Below the pieces are notes generated by a model. It was not told the DNA's origin. It ran no database searches and saw only the letters and a program-made list of their open reading frames with translations. This document shows positions 23,442 to 34,910 of a stretch of 64,000 nucleotides of DNA, one piece after another (positions within the stretch are counted from its first letter, which is position 1; every line of letters begins with the position of its first letter). The position numbers were made by a program, and so were the translations under genes. The DNA comes from Verpa conica (lineage: Eukaryota > Ascomycota > Pezizomycetes > Pezizales > Morchellaceae), in assembly GCA_033030425.1 (NCBI GenBank), contig JAUFSD010000002.1, positions 434,001 to 498,000 on the forward strand. Direction: 5' to 3'.

Positions 23442-26400
23442 TTAGTCCTGTTTGTTACCCTTGCCCAACCTAGAAAAGAATCTCTTCCAACGGAATTCCC
23501 GGAATGCCCAGTAAATTAGATAAGTGAGAACAACATTGCTGACCATATAGGCAATAAAGATCCCAAGATCACGCCAACGGGTATTATAACTAGGAACGCA
23601 TGTTAGTTTCAATGATCATATAGTGGGTGTTGGTGTATATAAACTTACTCAATATTGACGGTCTGTAGATACTCGTCACCCGACTTAAACTGACAATACT
23701 GGCAATCTTCTGTAGCATCTAAGTTGACGATATACCCGTATGCCGTTGAAACCCATTCGCCCGCATAGTCGCCACAGGTCTGGTTTGACGGAGGTTGGAA
23801 CTTAACAAGCTCATTCTCTCCACATTGAACTTCAACACCATGGATGATGTTTCCGATCAAGCCTCGCACAAGCCAGGTAAGGGGATTCAACCAGTATAAC
23901 CATGCCTTGTAGAACTTCTGGAGACCACTATATGGTACTAGGATACCAGTAAAACCGTTGGTGACAAGGAAAATGAACGGGTTTACTATATTAATGTTAG
24001 CTCTAGTTGATCATTGGCGCAATGGAGGGTGGTTAAGCTTACCGATACTGATGATAGTCATATCCTTGCACATAGCCGCAATCCACATGGCAAACGATGG
24101 AATGAAGATTTCAAAGAGAAGCACAAAGAAGAACTCGTACCCTGCGGTTGTAGAGTTATTGGGCATTCCAATCATGTAGTACCACGGTAAGAAAAAGAAG
24201 ACCGTTCCAAGAATGGCATATGGAATCTCTGCAAGCAACATTGCGGTGATAAAAGCTGCGGCCGAGTAGATTTTGCTGTTCCTCTCGCGGGTCTCATAAA
24301 GCATTCTGAACTGCAAAAACTTTGGCTGGATAGCTGTGAGGATCATAGGGGAAAGAATCAACACTGTAAAAACAGCGAATCCACGAGATTGCATCTCCAA
24401 GACGGTATTTCCAGACTGAAGGAAGAGGACACCAGCGATAAGTGCCATGCTCAAGTTTGAGAACATCTTTGAGAATCCATAAGAAGAATCCCTCCAGTAG
24501 TGAAGCCAAACTCTCTTAGTAACCTCCTGGATCTGTGCCATCAAAGGCATGGCATATTCCGTGGGTATACTGGTGAGCTTAGAAGGGACCATAGCCCTAC
24601 TGATATTGATACTTTCGATATCATCTACCAATGCTTTTCCCTCAGGAGACTCGTTCCAGATCGTTGCCCAGTCCTTACTGCCAGGTGGCTTGCGGATTGT
24701 ATCGAGGATGTACTCTGCTGGGTTTGCGTCGTGAGCTGCTGTAGGTCCATTGTTACGCTCAAAGTAGTCAATGATAGTTTCGCCGTTATCACCAATGGGT
24801 CCGAAGTAAACCTCCTTACCACCTCTAGCAAGAAGCAATATGTCATCGAATTCTTGGAACAGGATAGCACTTGGCTGATGGATAGTACAGAGAATCGCCA
24901 AACCGGACTCATCCGCCAGCTTCCTCAGGAATCGTACGATCGAAAGAGCGCCATTAGAATCAAGCCCAGATGTTGGTTCGTCAAGGAAAAGCAGCGCCTG
25001 TGGCTGTGCAGCCAGCTCGACACCGATTGTCACTCGTTTCCTCTCTTCTACGGATAATCCAAAACCGGGTTCTCCGATTAGTGCATCAGCGAGGGGTTCA
25101 AGCTCCAGTAAAGTGATGATCTTCTCGACAAATGCGTATTTATCTTCCTTTGAAACTGTTGCCGGTTGTCTGAGTACAGCCGAGAATCTCAAGGCTTCTC
25201 TGACAGTGGCAGTACCATCGTGCACATCCTGTTGTTCAACAAATCCGGTGTTTCTCTCAAAATCTGGTTCGAGCGGCTTGCCATCTAGGAGGAAGTCACC
25301 GCTGATAATACCAACACGTTTTCGCTGAGCCAGGTTATCGAGTAACGTTGTCTTTCCAGCACCACTGGGGCCCATGAGCGCAGTAAGGCGTCCAGGTTTC
25401 ACAAATCCATTGACCCCGTGGAGTAGCTGCTTCTCCTCAACACCTGTACCAACGCTATAGTTAACATTACTCCAGGCGTAGTAGGATCCATTGCTTTGAA
25501 CCGCGGATGTAGTTTTCTTGATAGCCAGTTCGCGGCCAGTAGCCCCGATTTCCTTTTCATTTTCCATTTCGTGGAGACTACGTGGGGGAGTCGCAACAGT
25601 CATTGGTAAGGCTTTGTCGGTTTCCTGGGTTGGTAGCTCTTCTGCTGCTTTCTTGGTAAAGATCTTTTTCGAAGCCCCGCCACCACCAAACTTCATAAAC
25701 TCGGCTCCAACCATCGCGATAACGAGGTAACCAATAGTGAAGACTATAATAATACCAAAGTTGCGCCAGACGTGTTCCTTTTTGTAACCAAACTGGACCT
25801 CAAGGTATCGAGATCCGGAAACAGTGCTTGACATCGGCTCAGCCCCAGGAAGGAAACAGACTAGAAAATGGTGTTAGTATTTAATTAGGACCATCTTGCT
25901 TGCTGGCGAGGACTTACCTTGATTCGCAACGGAGGCCCCCGGTACACCAGGAATCAGCTGTGAAGGAGAGCATTCAAGCTCAACACCATACAACTGATTC
26001 AACATCAGAACTTCTTGACTGTATGAAACAGGCGAGGCCCAGAGAATCCACTTGTACACCCAAGACTTCATGCTAGAAGCTGTCTGCATGTAACCTGCGA
26101 ACAAACCCATGACATTCAACCCAAGGAATGAAATCCTGATAGATACGTTAAGATCCTTACTGAAAGCCCCGACAGCACGGTAAAATGCTGTCAGACAAAC
26201 GGTAGTTATCTGAGAAATATTAGCAAATATACCTTATACCAACTCTGCGCTAGTAGAACTTACGAAGACAAACAACAAATTCAAGAAGAATTTCCCAGCA
26301 TGTGCTGTCAATCCAGCCATAAAGTATAGGATTAGCGTATAGATAGAACACTGAGCAGCCAAAATCGGTAGATCTGCCACAGTCCTTGCTAGAACTAGAG

Positions 26401-28254
26401 CAGATGGCCTATAGAAGGCAAACACAGTTTGTTTCGACGTAATGGACCTTCCAGTTGTCATATGAATAGCCTCGGCCATCTGCATCCAGCCTACAACAAT
26501 GATGTTGAAAAACAAGACACCACCAATAGCGAAAGATCCTTCAGAAGTGAATGGGGTATTGTAGAAAAGACTGCCAATGATAAGACCTAGAACGGTAACG
26601 TTGATAAAGCGACTACGGAGGGCAATGGTGTCTTGGAGCTGGAGTTGGAATTCACGCTGGACAAGGTAGTAAACCTGGCGGGCCAAAGAGACTGTGTAAG
26701 GAGAGCCCTTGCCAGTCCGGGGAGATTTGTCTTCCTCTACTGCCTTGGAGAATTCCTGTGCAGAATTATCCTTGGTTTCTTCGTTGTACGCAACCAACTC
26801 CCGTTGAACCTCCTCCCAGTAAACACTCTTGTGGAATGCTGCCTCTAACTCTGCGGGAGTTGATGGAACTTTGCCTTCCCAGCCTGGTTTGATGCGTCGT
26901 TCGATTGGATCTGTAACCATAGTGAGGAAGTCCGCAGTTGTGTTACGAGGATTGCAGTAGAATCCTAGAGATTCAAAGTATTCCCGTGCAGCCGAAGCCT
27001 TCCCAAAGAAGATTTGACGTCCAGAGTCGATAACACAGACTTTATCAAATTCTCTATAAATCTGCTCACCAGCTTGGTACAAGGTGACGATGTTGGTTGA
27101 ATGAGTCAATGTTGTCAGGATGCGTAGAGAACGGATGTAATCAACAGCTGTGGAGCTGTCGAGTCCTCGAGTAGAATTGTCCCAAGCGTTGATTGTGGCT
27201 CTGGATGCGAGAGCCTCGATGATTGATACACGCTTTCGCTCTCCACCACTGACACCTCTGATAAACTGGTTTCCCACCATAGTGTCGAGAACATGGGTCA
27301 TTCCAAACATCTTTGCGAAAAGACCTAGCATTTGCTCAACGAAAACACCTCGGGAAACACCCGGGGTTCGCTTGAAGGGGGTCTTTGTTCGCATGGCAAA
27401 GCGGAGAGTCTGCTGTACTGTCAAGGTTGGAAGATGAATATCCTCTATAGCTATGTTAGATCATTGTCTAGCCTGAAAAATTAAAGGGAAACCCTATACC
27501 TTCTCCATTGAACATGATCTCTCCTCTGTATCGTCCCTTAGCTTCCTCGAATGGCACCCCACTGTAATTGATATTGCCGGTGATACTTGTAAATTCCCTC
27601 CGCTGATTTGTCAAAGCCCTCAAAAAGGTTGAAGTCCCCGATCCAGGCCTACCAAGAACAAGCAACATCTCTCCCGGTTTCACGACCCCGGAGAATCCTT
27701 GAATAATGTGTTTTGCCTCTGGCTGCTTCGCAAACATACCCTTCACGAAATCGAAGATTCCCTTGCCAAAAAGATCCGCTAATTCATCTGGAAAGGTGGT
27801 AACATATGCGCGACCTGATCCAGTTCCCGAGACAGTAAGGTTTTCGAATGATACTCCAATTTTCTTAGGAAGGATTCCAGATTCGGAAGCCTCTTTTGTT
27901 TTCCGCTGGAGATACTCCTCGAGATCAACCATGTCCATTTGATTTGATTCTTCGCCTTCTTCGACATCTACGGTTCTTCGTCTGCTGGCTGAGCGAATGG
28001 ATTGCCGAGTTGTTACTTTTGATGTTCGGGTAAGTTCTCGGCGAAGACTGTTTAATTGCTATTAGTATATATATAAATTTATATCTAACGCATATAGTAG
28101 AGAAAGGGTACAATGCTTACTCCTCATAATCTTGATAAGCTCCATTGATGTTGACTGGTTCCGATTCAGTGAGTTCCCCCCAACGCCCAGTACCAGATTT
28201 TTTGCTATCGCCAGTAAGAGTACTATTTGACGAGTTTCCGACCGCACGAATCAT
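23442..28254 (-). CDS. Full-size PDR-type ABC transporter (ABCG)
   Basis: Predicted 1487-residue plasma-membrane drug/lipid exporter of the fungal pleiotropic drug resistance family (Pdr5/Cdr1 type), order (NBD-TMD)x2. Exons are 28254-28121, 28047-27500, 27450-26264, 26209-25918, 25860-24043, 23985-23649 and 23589-23442, all in phase. NBD1 has the degenerate PDR Walker A LGRPGSGTSTFLRAL (about 175-190), signature VSGGERKR and DNSTRGLDSST. NBD2 has canonical Walker A GPSGAGKTTLLDNLAQR (about 880-895), signature LSVEERKRVTIGVEL and Walker B LLFLDEPTSGLDS. This asymmetry between the two sites is normal for the family. Extracellular Cys residues (GVEVQCGE, CQYCQFK) precede the last helix, and the tail is RFFSRLGKGNKQD. 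The start is the first ATG that stays in frame; an ATG at 28273 opens only a 5-codon uORF. Substrate cannot be told. Confidence 0.95.
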
Positions 28255-28255
28255 A

Positions 28256-28273
28256 TCAGTTTTTTCTGCCATT
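28256..28273 (-). promoter_or_regulatory. Five-codon uORF abutting the ABC transporter start
   Basis: An ATG at 28273 encodes MAEKN and stops at TGA one base before the main ATG (TGA-T-ATG). It crosses a run of seven A's. Either it is a real minimal uORF that modulates translation, or a one-base error or length variant in the A run, since loss of one A would fuse MAEKTD to the main protein. Confidence 0.5.
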
Positions 28274-31200
28274 GTTGAAGTCTACACAATATTTAACGCA
28301 GAGTTTGTTAATTGTGAGATGTGGCTGCTGCCAAAATATTTGCCCAAAGTTGAACGGAGCAAATAAGACGAGGGCAGAGCTGGCGAACCAACAGCTAGAT
28401 ACAGTAGAAGGGTCAAGGAATTAAATCTTGCTGAAAGAAACCTAGTTTTTAGGGAAGAATTAAAAAAAAAGAACAGCTTCTGGCGAGGAGTCCTAATACT
28501 TATACCACCAGCACCCAATATCCATAGAGGTACAGCCGTCATCCGCGAAGTCATTTTTAGCTTGTGAAATACCCTGTACTGACAAATGCAAAATTCGTAT
28601 ATACGAGCTCTCAGAATAAGGCTTGCTTGCATATGCGGCTCGTTGGCATGGGTAGAACCCTTTTTTTTCTCTCTCAATAGATGCTTCTGCAGTGCTTTCC
28701 CTAAAGAATCTTTGATTTCTAAGCGGGGGATTTACAACGACTAGCGACAGCGAGAAGAATATACCAAGTCAAGCTTAGCCGATACTAAGCCAACATTAAT
28801 AACCCATATGATGCAATCAAAGAAAAGGTTTACACTTTTAGTATTCTTTCTTTCTCTGGCTTTATCGGAGATACACCAAACTCCTATCAAGATGTTCGGA
28901 GATTGTCGGCTACAGGCACCACCAATCCCCAAAATGTAGTCACTGTCGATTGATCCCATACGGCTCGGGAGGCCCTAGATGTTCGTAAAATCTTGTCTCC
29001 TGCATATTGCCTACTCCGTACTCTAGGGCACTCTACGCTTCTCCACCCTTGCCACACACACTTTCTCCCCGTTTTTCTTATCGGCAAATAACCCGAGTGG
29101 AGTCTCAGCACGTCCCTTCGGCACATCCAGACGAAGGGGAGAAAACTTCTTAGAACCACTCCTATAGGTAACATTCAGTAATGGTCGAGATGACGGTGGG
29201 CGAAAATTCTTTGCCAGGACTTTGACACTGGAATTGTACATGGGGTCAGTTTCAATTCAAATTAAAACAAAGCAATAAGAATTGTGATAAGAGACCAATT
29301 ATGGTTTGTAATCTACAAAAGGGACAACTCTTGCTCATTAGGCAATGCCGATAAGGGTATTTTGGGGATTGATCAGCAGCAACAGGAGCATCTGACGCGT
29401 AGAGTTTAATACAATACACCTGCCGAAGACGCGGCTGCACTGAGAAGCTAACCTGCGACCAAATACCATTTTCGACGTTTTGTGTGTAATCGAAACTGGG
29501 TGGAATTTTCTTTTTATTAGTGCTGGGACGTACTGTGCATGTAGGTCTCAGTGTCAGCCTTTGGGCCAGTTATGAGTAAGGCTCGGGCTAAATCGCGAGA
29601 TTCCCCTTCCAGACTCGGCCAGGGCCGAAGAAGCCCTGATTCACCGGTGGCCAGTTAAGGTCTGAGCTCTTTCTTCTGACATCAGCCGTGGTGACTCGCA
29701 GGATCTCATCGAAAGCCCACTGTTTCAAGAGGGAGATAAACAACGCCTCTTACAAATCCACGCGATAGCTGGGGGGGCTGAATAATCTGCGGATGGATAT
29801 ATTATCCGGATTAATTTCCATCGGCGCCACGATAACGGTATTGCATCTTTCCCGCACTCGGGAGGCTGAGCCGAGGGATCTCTGAAGTGCCCTGTGCGCC
29901 AGGCCCAGTTTAAGCGAGGCTTGGCGACGTCAAGCTTGACTTTACGTCTTCCCATCGGCAGAGGGGCTGTTCGGCTTCCTAGTGGCGCCCTGTCTGGCAT
30001 CCCGCGGCATATCACGTGGGGTGCATGCCCCCGATCCCCTTGCCAACTCTATCTGCGGCGTTGGTCGCCTACGTCGGCTTCGGGGCGAATCATCAGTTCG
30101 GCTTCAACGCCTTCTGGTAGGTATTGGGCATGGAATAGCCGAACAGGTAACACAGCGCTGATAAATCGGCAAGCTTCGATCTCTTTAGTTCTTGCCTAAT
30201 TGGGGTGTTTTTGTAATCATCGGTGTCTTAGATGACAGCCAATTAAGCCTGATTAAGTTGTCACAAGCTGGTTTACTCTTCTGGTGCTGGCCAAGAGCTT
30301 AAAACCCCAATAACTTTGTCCGGCAAGGAGGTATTGTGACTCAATTGAAGACTATGATCCAAGTGAATTTTGCAATAAGCGATTGACTGCGGGGTTTTCA
30401 GTCCAGAGGGGTTCAAACACTGGGGCCAGTAAACAAAGTGGATGGGTTAACGCATAACGCTGGTAGCAGGCAATCTTAAAACTAAAGCAGCGAGAGAATG
30501 ACGTAGAAGTGAAGGCATGAGAATGGCTCACATCAGCCAGCTAGAAATAACGCATTATATTACAGGAACCGCGCTAGGCGTTTAAATAAAGTATTTACTG
30601 AACGACGTTTGGTAGTACCCGCTACACCAAGGGAAGCTTTCTATATTATATTATTTGCTTATTATGGAGTAGCAACTTTTGGGCTCGCCACTTCTTATTT
30701 CAACCTCTTGGCTAGACTTTTGGTTCTCGCAGTGCTACCGGGTCCCTGGTATTTCGGATGTAATACATTCCTAAAAATCTCCGAGACATAGTCCCTAGAG
30801 ATAAAAAAACCACGTTCCCTAGGGCTTTTTGGGAGTATATCTAGCTAGAGAGCCACGCGGTCCCAACCTAAAATTAGGAACCCGAGGAATGAAGTACGTA
30901 CGCAGCAGGAGAATGAGAACGGAGGGATCTATAGAACACGTACCGGGGACGGCAGAGGGGTAAGCGAGGGAATGGAACTTCCACACTCATTCTCCGTGGT
31001 GTTTCCAGAAGCTGTCAAACCCCCCCCCCATCTTCTGCAACCAGCCATATGCAAGTAAGAAATAAAAAAATTGCCGGCATGCGGAAAGATCGGAAGCATC
31101 TTTTGTACGGCAATCTAACCTCTGTTCAGCCAGGAACGGTCCCTCGGAACTTACATGGTGGGGTGGCTGGCGTTTTTAGGGCTTCGGAATGAAAGTAGGA

Positions 31201-33094
31201 GGTCTCACTTTTGTTGGTAGGGGGGAGTTATTCCGGGATAAGGTACCTGCCGGGTTTCATTTTAGGAATGAGAAAACGGTTAAAAATGTCGGCTCTATGG
31301 TCTATGTCCGATCGGATTTGGCCGACTCTTTTCTTTCAGTATCATTTAGCTAGCTACTGTTGTGTCTATGATAGGTGACTGTTTCGGTTTAGGCTGGGAG
31401 CTCGGTGTGGTTTATAATAATAATACCCCCTTTTGAATTATACTCTATAATATATAAATCCACTCTAGAAGCGTATTGCACTTTTCTTACTGCTAAGAAG
31501 TGCTAATTAGGGTTTGGTCAGTTTATCAACCGCTTTTGGCAACATGATTGAAATTAAACATTTTAACCTAGCCCCTATTACATCTACATGTATTCATTTG
31601 CTTTCATAGGCTAAATGTACTTATATCCTCAAACTCTGACTCTATAAAATTACTTAAACTCCGTGGTCTGCCAAGAAATAAAAGGTGCACCCTTATACGA
31701 AGTGTATACATTTTTTTGGTTGGTTTATAAGAAATTTCCCTCCTTCATGAATGGCATGAGTCAGTCTTTATCTATTCGAACATTCCAGCAGGCTCTTGGT
31801 AGGCTAGATCGGGTATAACTTGGTTTCATTGATCCCTACTTCTATTTGTAATATAGAAACTCTATGAATATCACCTCGTACCGTACCGTCCTGACCCACT
31901 ATTTCTCGGGCTCGTTGCTACTGGTGAAATTTAAGGGATATGCATTGAGTCATATATACGAGGCTCTTGTTCCAAGACTAGCTCCTGCAGAAACATTTTA
32001 TGGGCCAAGGGCGGCCTAGCATGATATATATAATCAAAAAAGGGATCCAAAAACGAAGGAAACAGGGTAAAAACAAAGTGACGTGTCATGAAAAAAAAAT
32101 TCTAGAAGTACCTAGGGATTAGAAATCACCTAACAGAAACAAGGGCGTTAATTCCATAAATAAATACAAAAGATTGATTAAGTAATATATGGAGCAGCTG
32201 TATCTTATTAATTTAGTCCTTGTAGCCAAGCTGCTTGTCCTTGCGTTATCTACCCACTAACTGTGGTAATTCGTCAGAAGCCTAGATGATATAACTTTAC
32301 ATATTTTTATATACATCTTCCCATGAAAAACGAGGGGGACAGACCCTCATAGGAAGAAATCTATCATAAAAATCAGATATAATGCTAGTCGGGTCTAGAC
32401 CACTAAAATAGGCTCAAAGCTGATTCGATTTAGGTTGATTTAAGCCCGCATATCTTAGAAGCAATGAGCCAGGATGCCTCAAGCCCTCTCACTCAAGCCT
32501 AGGTAACTTATTAGGGGGGGTAGGTAGCCCGGGGACCATTTTTGCTATTGTTTTATAACGGGGGCTTTCCCGAGTATATGAGAAATTTAGGAATTGTATA
32601 TTAGATGCTATTTGAAATTTTGAAATTTTGATATTATTCAAGTTACTAGCTTCAGCTAGTGAGGGTGCACCATAATTTAAAACCGACGTACCTCGGGCCG
32701 CTCGAAGGCAGCAGGCCCAGCGAGCACGGGTTCCCTCGAGGCGCGATCTCCTACTCACCTCAGGCAGCCTCATTGACTACCCTCAGAATATATTATGCTG
32801 AAGGTTTGTGTTAACTCAAGATATTCTAATACTTTATGGGCTAGAGGTATCTACCATATTATACTAATAATTTAGGACATAAAAAATCACTCGGGTGAAA
32901 TGTAGTTATGCATATCTAATGTTGAATGAATGAATGAATTTATCATTTAAGTACATGCAACCCGCATATCTAATGTTATGTATCTAGTTACTCGGGGTCT
33001 GTTGGGTATATCGTGAAATCTTTATATTTGGGGATTTGGAACACGAAAGAATAGGTGAATATATATATATGTACTTCGACACTTGGTTCCTTTC
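28274..33094. other. 4.8-kb intergenic spacer
   Basis: Between the ABC transporter promoter and the 3' end of the F-box gene. GC-richer patches at about 29560-30130 and 32690-32770 stand out from AT-rich surroundings, but their frames show no domains. A C10 run lies at 31020-31029 and one GAAT mini-element with clear flanking direct repeats at 32910-32977. A frame at 29023-29241 (minus) looks faintly protein-like but has no recognisable homologue. Confidence 0.55.
32910..32977 (-). repeat. GAAT mini-element, copy C, with 14-bp direct repeats
   Basis: A 40-bp unit at 32924-32963 (four GAAT units, then TTATCATTTAAGTACATG) sits between perfect 14-bp copies of GCATATCTAATGTT at 32910-32923 and 32964-32977. 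This has the form of an insertion with target-site duplication. Read on the minus strand, the unit ends in an ATTC repeat, like the simple-repeat tails of some SINEs and LINEs. Confidence 0.65.
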
Positions 33095-34741
33095 TCACAT
33101 AAACCCTACATTCAAATTAGTCCTAGCCAGAATCCTCACACATCCCAAAGGTCCTACTAGTCCTTTCATCACCCCTCGCACACCCCCACCTTCAAGTCTC
33201 TCTATTCCTATAGTTTTCATATAATGCCGTGTTCTATCCACACCTTTCATCGTCACCACGACCTCCTCCAGCTTCTCAACTCCTGAAAATGAATTCGCTA
33301 CAGTATCATTTGTTGCCTCATCTGATGTGTAACCATAAGTCATATAGGCGTGCCCTATATGTACCCTTTTAAGAGACTTGAAGGGTGCTAGGTAAGGTGC
33401 AAAAACACGAAACGACGGAAGCGTAGGGAAGCCTTGGACCACTGTTAACTCCTGAAGTCCAGGAACAGCATTAGAGAGGTCTAAAAGATAAGCCTCTAGC
33501 TTTATTTCACTGATCGGTATACAGAGAGAAGTTAGGTTTGGAAGTTTGCGAAGTGAATTAGGCAGAAGGTGTAGTGATTCGATGGAAAGAGAGATCATCG
33601 TGTCGAATATGAATATCTCGACACGCCTTAAACTAGCAAGTTGGCCAAGGAGGTCGCATATTTTTTCTGTGCTTATTGAGTGGCCAGGGTTTATCAATAT
33701 TTCCTCTAGATTTGGGCAAGAGATACTGAATGGAGTGCTGACTTTTTTTTGCGGGAGATTTGACAGCGCAAGTCTACGCAGCGTGGAGGCATGGCTAGTG
33801 ATAAATTTTGAGAGGAATTTTGAGATTTCTTCGACTTTGTTTGCGAATTCGGTTGTGTAGTGTACTATTATGATCTCAGAGATATCTATTTCGAACGTAT
33901 CTAGGTTCGCGAAGTGAATCCCCTGTAGAAGTTTATCAACATTACTGACGGGAGTGAGTCGTAACCTCCGGAGCCCAGTGGAGGCACCTAGAAGTGTGGA
34001 GAGCTTCGAATTGACTAGTTTATCGTGGGTATCATCATTATTCGAGGCTACTGGATCCTCTATATAGCCGTCTGTAGGTGGGTATGACCAGAGGTCCCTT
34101 AGCTCGAGATCTCGTAGCTCTGGGTATTGTATGTTTGTTGGGAATGAAATATCTTCTAGCTGGGCCATTCCAAGCGAAAATGAATGGACATGGGGGAGAA
34201 GATGGAATATTAGTGAGGATGCAAGCTTATGATCGGGTTCGAAGATGGAGAGATGTTTGACGGAAGTGAGGTTAGATGCTGCAGTATTGACGAGCTCATA
34301 GGAGGCGTTGTCCCAAGCTGTTATTTGGGTGTTTTGATAGTAGTCTTCAGAGCCGGACCAGCTGTGGGAGACTGAGTGAACAAGGGCTGCGATATTGGGG
34401 TTTCTAGGAGAGTATATGTGAGAAGAGTAGGTTTATAGAGTTAAGGGCTAAAGGCCAACCAACAATGCAAGTGTTTTTATCAAAAGATCTGACTGTGGAG
34501 ACATTCTGCCAGCTGGCTCCACACCTGGCCATCGGATATCCACATGATGGTACAGCACAGGAGTTGCAGCGGAATTCCAGTAGTGGTTGACGAGAGCTGC
34601 ATTGTATAGAGTGGTGATATCTATTTTGGAGCTGTACGGGAGAAGTGCAAAGGAGAACACTTGGGTGAGGATCTCAGCCGGGAGAAAGGGAGCCTTGGTA
34701 TTTGGTATTGTCTTTTCTTCCATGGTGGGGTATATCTTCAA
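33095..34741 (-). CDS. F-box protein with leucine-rich C-terminal region
   Basis: Predicted 528-residue substrate adaptor for an SCF ubiquitin ligase. Exon 1 is 34741-34464 and exon 2 is 34403-33095, with a 60-nt intron. An F-box lies at about residues 18-60 (FLPAEILTQVFSFALLP, then ALVNHYWNSAATPVLYHHV). After the splice comes ALNPNIAALVHSVSHSW and a series of degenerate leucine-rich repeats (LRRLRLTPVSNVDKLLQGI, LRRLALSNLPQ, LRRVEIFIFD, LRKLPNLTSLCI, LQELTVVQGF, LKRVHIGHAYMTY). This is the usual organisation of expanded fungal F-box families, and targets are unknown. A second in-frame Met, MEEKTIPNTKAP, six codons in, could also be the start. The gene is head-to-head with HEM14, with 169 bp between start codons. 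Confidence 0.85.
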
Positions 34742-34789
34742 TGATGTAGGGTGAAGTCTGTAGTTGTGGATAAGTCTCGGGTCCTTGGG

Positions 34790-34796
34790 TATAAAT
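34790..34796 (+). promoter_or_regulatory. TATA-like element of HEM14
   Basis: TATAAAT lies 115-121 nt upstream of the HEM14 start codon, inside the 169-bp gap shared with the divergent F-box gene. Its position suits a fungal core promoter, but it is judged by motif only. Confidence 0.4.
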
Positions 34797-34910
34797 CCTC
34801 TTCAGCTTCATCTCCACCGGGTTACTGGCAGGGGTGGGGATCTGACGTCGGACAATGGCAAGGTACGACACCGGCCCCCACATCGCAGCTTCAAGAGCCC
34901 CTCTCCACCA

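Noticed and set aside
24500..25057. 185-codon + strand frame across the ABC transporter
   Set aside because: Antisense to NBD2 and the following region, whose motifs are unmistakable on the minus strand.
29725..30199. Overlapping 96- and 101-codon frames in a GC-richer patch
   Set aside because: Both strands are open because of base composition; neither protein shows recognisable features.
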